The translations under genes and the position numbers were made by a program. From the NCBI RefSeq assembly GCF_000801335.2, contig NZ_JSEH01000019.1:45362-109361 (forward strand): DNA of 64,000 bases, written 5' to 3'. A model generated the notes under the pieces. The model was not told the DNA's origin. It did not search any database and was given only the letters and a program-made list of their open reading frames with translations. This DNA is from Desulfovibrio sp. TomC. GTDB taxonomy: Bacteria; Desulfobacterota; Desulfovibrionia; Desulfovibrionales; Desulfovibrionaceae. The number at the start of each line of letters is the position of its first letter. Position 1 is the first letter of the stretch. Below are positions 63,301 through 64,000 of this stretch, one piece after another.

Positions 63301-64000
63301 ATGAGCGGGATATCGGCATCACTGGCCAAATGGTTTTCAGAGCGCCCCCAGTGGATCCAGATTGCGGCTGCTCGGTTACTTCAGCAGTCTGAGCTTACTG
63401 ACAAAGACGTATCTGAACTCGCAACCCTGTGCCAGCAGGAAGCCGACGGTAAGCTGCCCAAAACGACCTGTTCCTTTCCCGCTACCGCGTTCTCCCAGGG
63501 CGCAGCAGGCACCCTGCGTTTGTGTTCAATCAGTGATGTCGAAGGAGTAAACGCCCTTGCTCCGAAAAAAACACTTGAGTTTGGTAAGGGCAATATCACG
63601 ATTGTTTATGGCAACAACGGATCAGGCAAATCCGGTTACGTCAGACTTCTCAAGCATGTATGCGGAGCCCGCGAGACGGGTACCCTTCACCGCAATGTCT
63701 ATAAGCCCGGCTCTGCCGTACAGAAAGCCTGCATTGCGTTTGAGCAAGCCGGCATTCCGAAGACTCATACCTGGTCAGGACAAGGTGTCTGCGATGACCT
63801 TAATAGTGTTGACATTTTCGACACCTCGTTTGGTAAGGTCTTTGTCAGCAGCGAAGATGAGGTGAGCTATGAGCCGCCGGTACTATCGTTTTTCAGCTCG
63901 CTTATCGTCGCATGCGAAAAGGTCACATCGGCCCTCGACGCCGAGGCCAATCGGCACCAGTCCAAAAAGCCGAACATCCCGGCTGACAAAAAGGTAATTC
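63301..64000 (+). CDS. Large AAA/ABC-type ATPase, partial (RloC/RecN-like N-terminus)
   Basis: An open frame of 233 codons from ATG 63301, 1 bp after brxL, to the window end; its 3' part is outside. Residues 100-111 hold Walker A (VYGNNGSGKS) followed by 'GYVRLLKHVCGAR', as in large coiled-coil AAA_13-type ATPases such as RloC and related defence proteins. The N-terminal 90 residues are a separate helical and SH3-like region. The coiled coil begins near the cut. Full-length relatives exceed 700 residues; effector and exact family cannot be judged without the C-terminus. Position in the BREX operon suggests an accessory defence gene. Confidence 0.75.
   Translation, partial: MSGISASLAKWFSERPQWIQIAAARLLQQSELTDKDVSELATLCQQEADGKLPKTTCSFPATAFSQGAAGTLRLCSISDVEGVNALAPKKTLEFGKGNITIVYGNNGSGKSGYVRLLKHVCGARETGTLHRNVYKPGSAVQKACIAFEQAGIPKTHTWSGQGVCDDLNSVDIFDTSFGKVFVSSEDEVSYEPPVLSFFSSLIVACEKVTSALDAEANRHQSKKPNIPADKKVI

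Larger units (their letters stand above)
41653..64000. mobile_element. Genomic island inserted in comM (left end in window)
   Basis: The left boundary is set where comM homology stops: the Asn codon of NPCPCG ends at 41652 and the next bases no longer encode the expected Ala-Ala-Met. Composition changes abruptly from GC-rich chromosome to AT-rich DNA. From here to the window end all genes are of accessory type (XRE regulator, helicase-like ATPase, ParB-methyltransferase, BREX, ATPases), and the dispersed chromosomal repeats are absent. No integrase or transposase gene is in the window; it may be at the far end. comM is a known insertion site for islands, for example AbaR in Acinetobacter. Confidence 0.8.

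Overview
This window is about 41.6 kb of GC-rich chromosomal DNA followed by about 22.3 kb of a foreign, compositionally mixed defence island that runs off the right edge. The chromosomal part suggests a Desulfovibrionaceae-type sulfate reducer (Desulfovibrio/Solidesulfovibrio-like). This is inferred from gene content: orphan molybdopterin oxidoreductases, a GlcD/GlcF-type lactate/glycolate oxidase pair, a mannose-type PTS IID with HPr and enzyme I, MotAB, many signal-transduction proteins, very high GC and GC-rich dispersed intergenic repeats. No rRNA or tRNA gene was recognised.

Layout, 1-15 kb: a chemotaxis receptor cut by the left edge, two small exported proteins, a 2-Cys peroxiredoxin with a His/Glu tail, an orphan Mo/W oxidoreductase, a LysR regulator divergent from a lrgA/lrgB pair with a palindromic operator, an SGNH hydrolase, a PPOX-fold protein, a class I amidotransferase, an O-acetylhomoserine sulfhydrylase-type enzyme, a radical SAM/SPASM protein and a second orphan Mo/W oxidoreductase convergent with it. 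15-21.3 kb: a tight minus-strand operon for an unusual dTDP-deoxyaminosugar (DegT aminotransferase, Gfo/Idh oxidoreductase, NDP-hexose 2,3-dehydratase, 3,4-ketoisomerase, membrane GT2, methyltransferase). The rmlA that would supply its nucleotide sugar lies apart at 37.2 kb. 21.4-34 kb: two small glycosyl/nucleotidyltransferase-like genes, PTS IID-HPr-PtsI, smpB, glcD-glcF, secA and motA-motB. 34-41.2 kb: a DsrE-like protein, small exported proteins, a MoaB/MogA-type protein, rmlA, a 49-residue membrane protein and a hybrid sensor kinase.

At about 41,653 the comM/yifB gene is cut inside its conserved Asn-Pro-Cys-Pro-Cys-Gly motif and the island begins. Inside it are an XRE regulator, a 700-bp non-coding stretch, a two-gene minus-strand unit (a 491-residue protein of unknown family and a DUF927/D5-like P-loop ATPase), a divergent ParB-DNA methyltransferase fusion and a secreted tandem-repeat protein. 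A complete type I BREX locus follows: brxA, brxB, brxC, an inserted ATPase plus PD-(D/E)XK nuclease pair, pglX, pglZ, brxL. It ends in a further large AAA-type ATPase cut by the window edge.

The most notable points are the ATPase-nuclease pair translationally coupled inside the BREX operon, the mosaic composition of pglX, the uncharacterised helicase-like/491-residue/ParB-methyltransferase module, the comM insertion, a 46-bp perfect palindrome at 11.1 kb and a family of GC-rich dispersed intergenic repeats. Functional calls rest on motifs read by eye; no database search was run.
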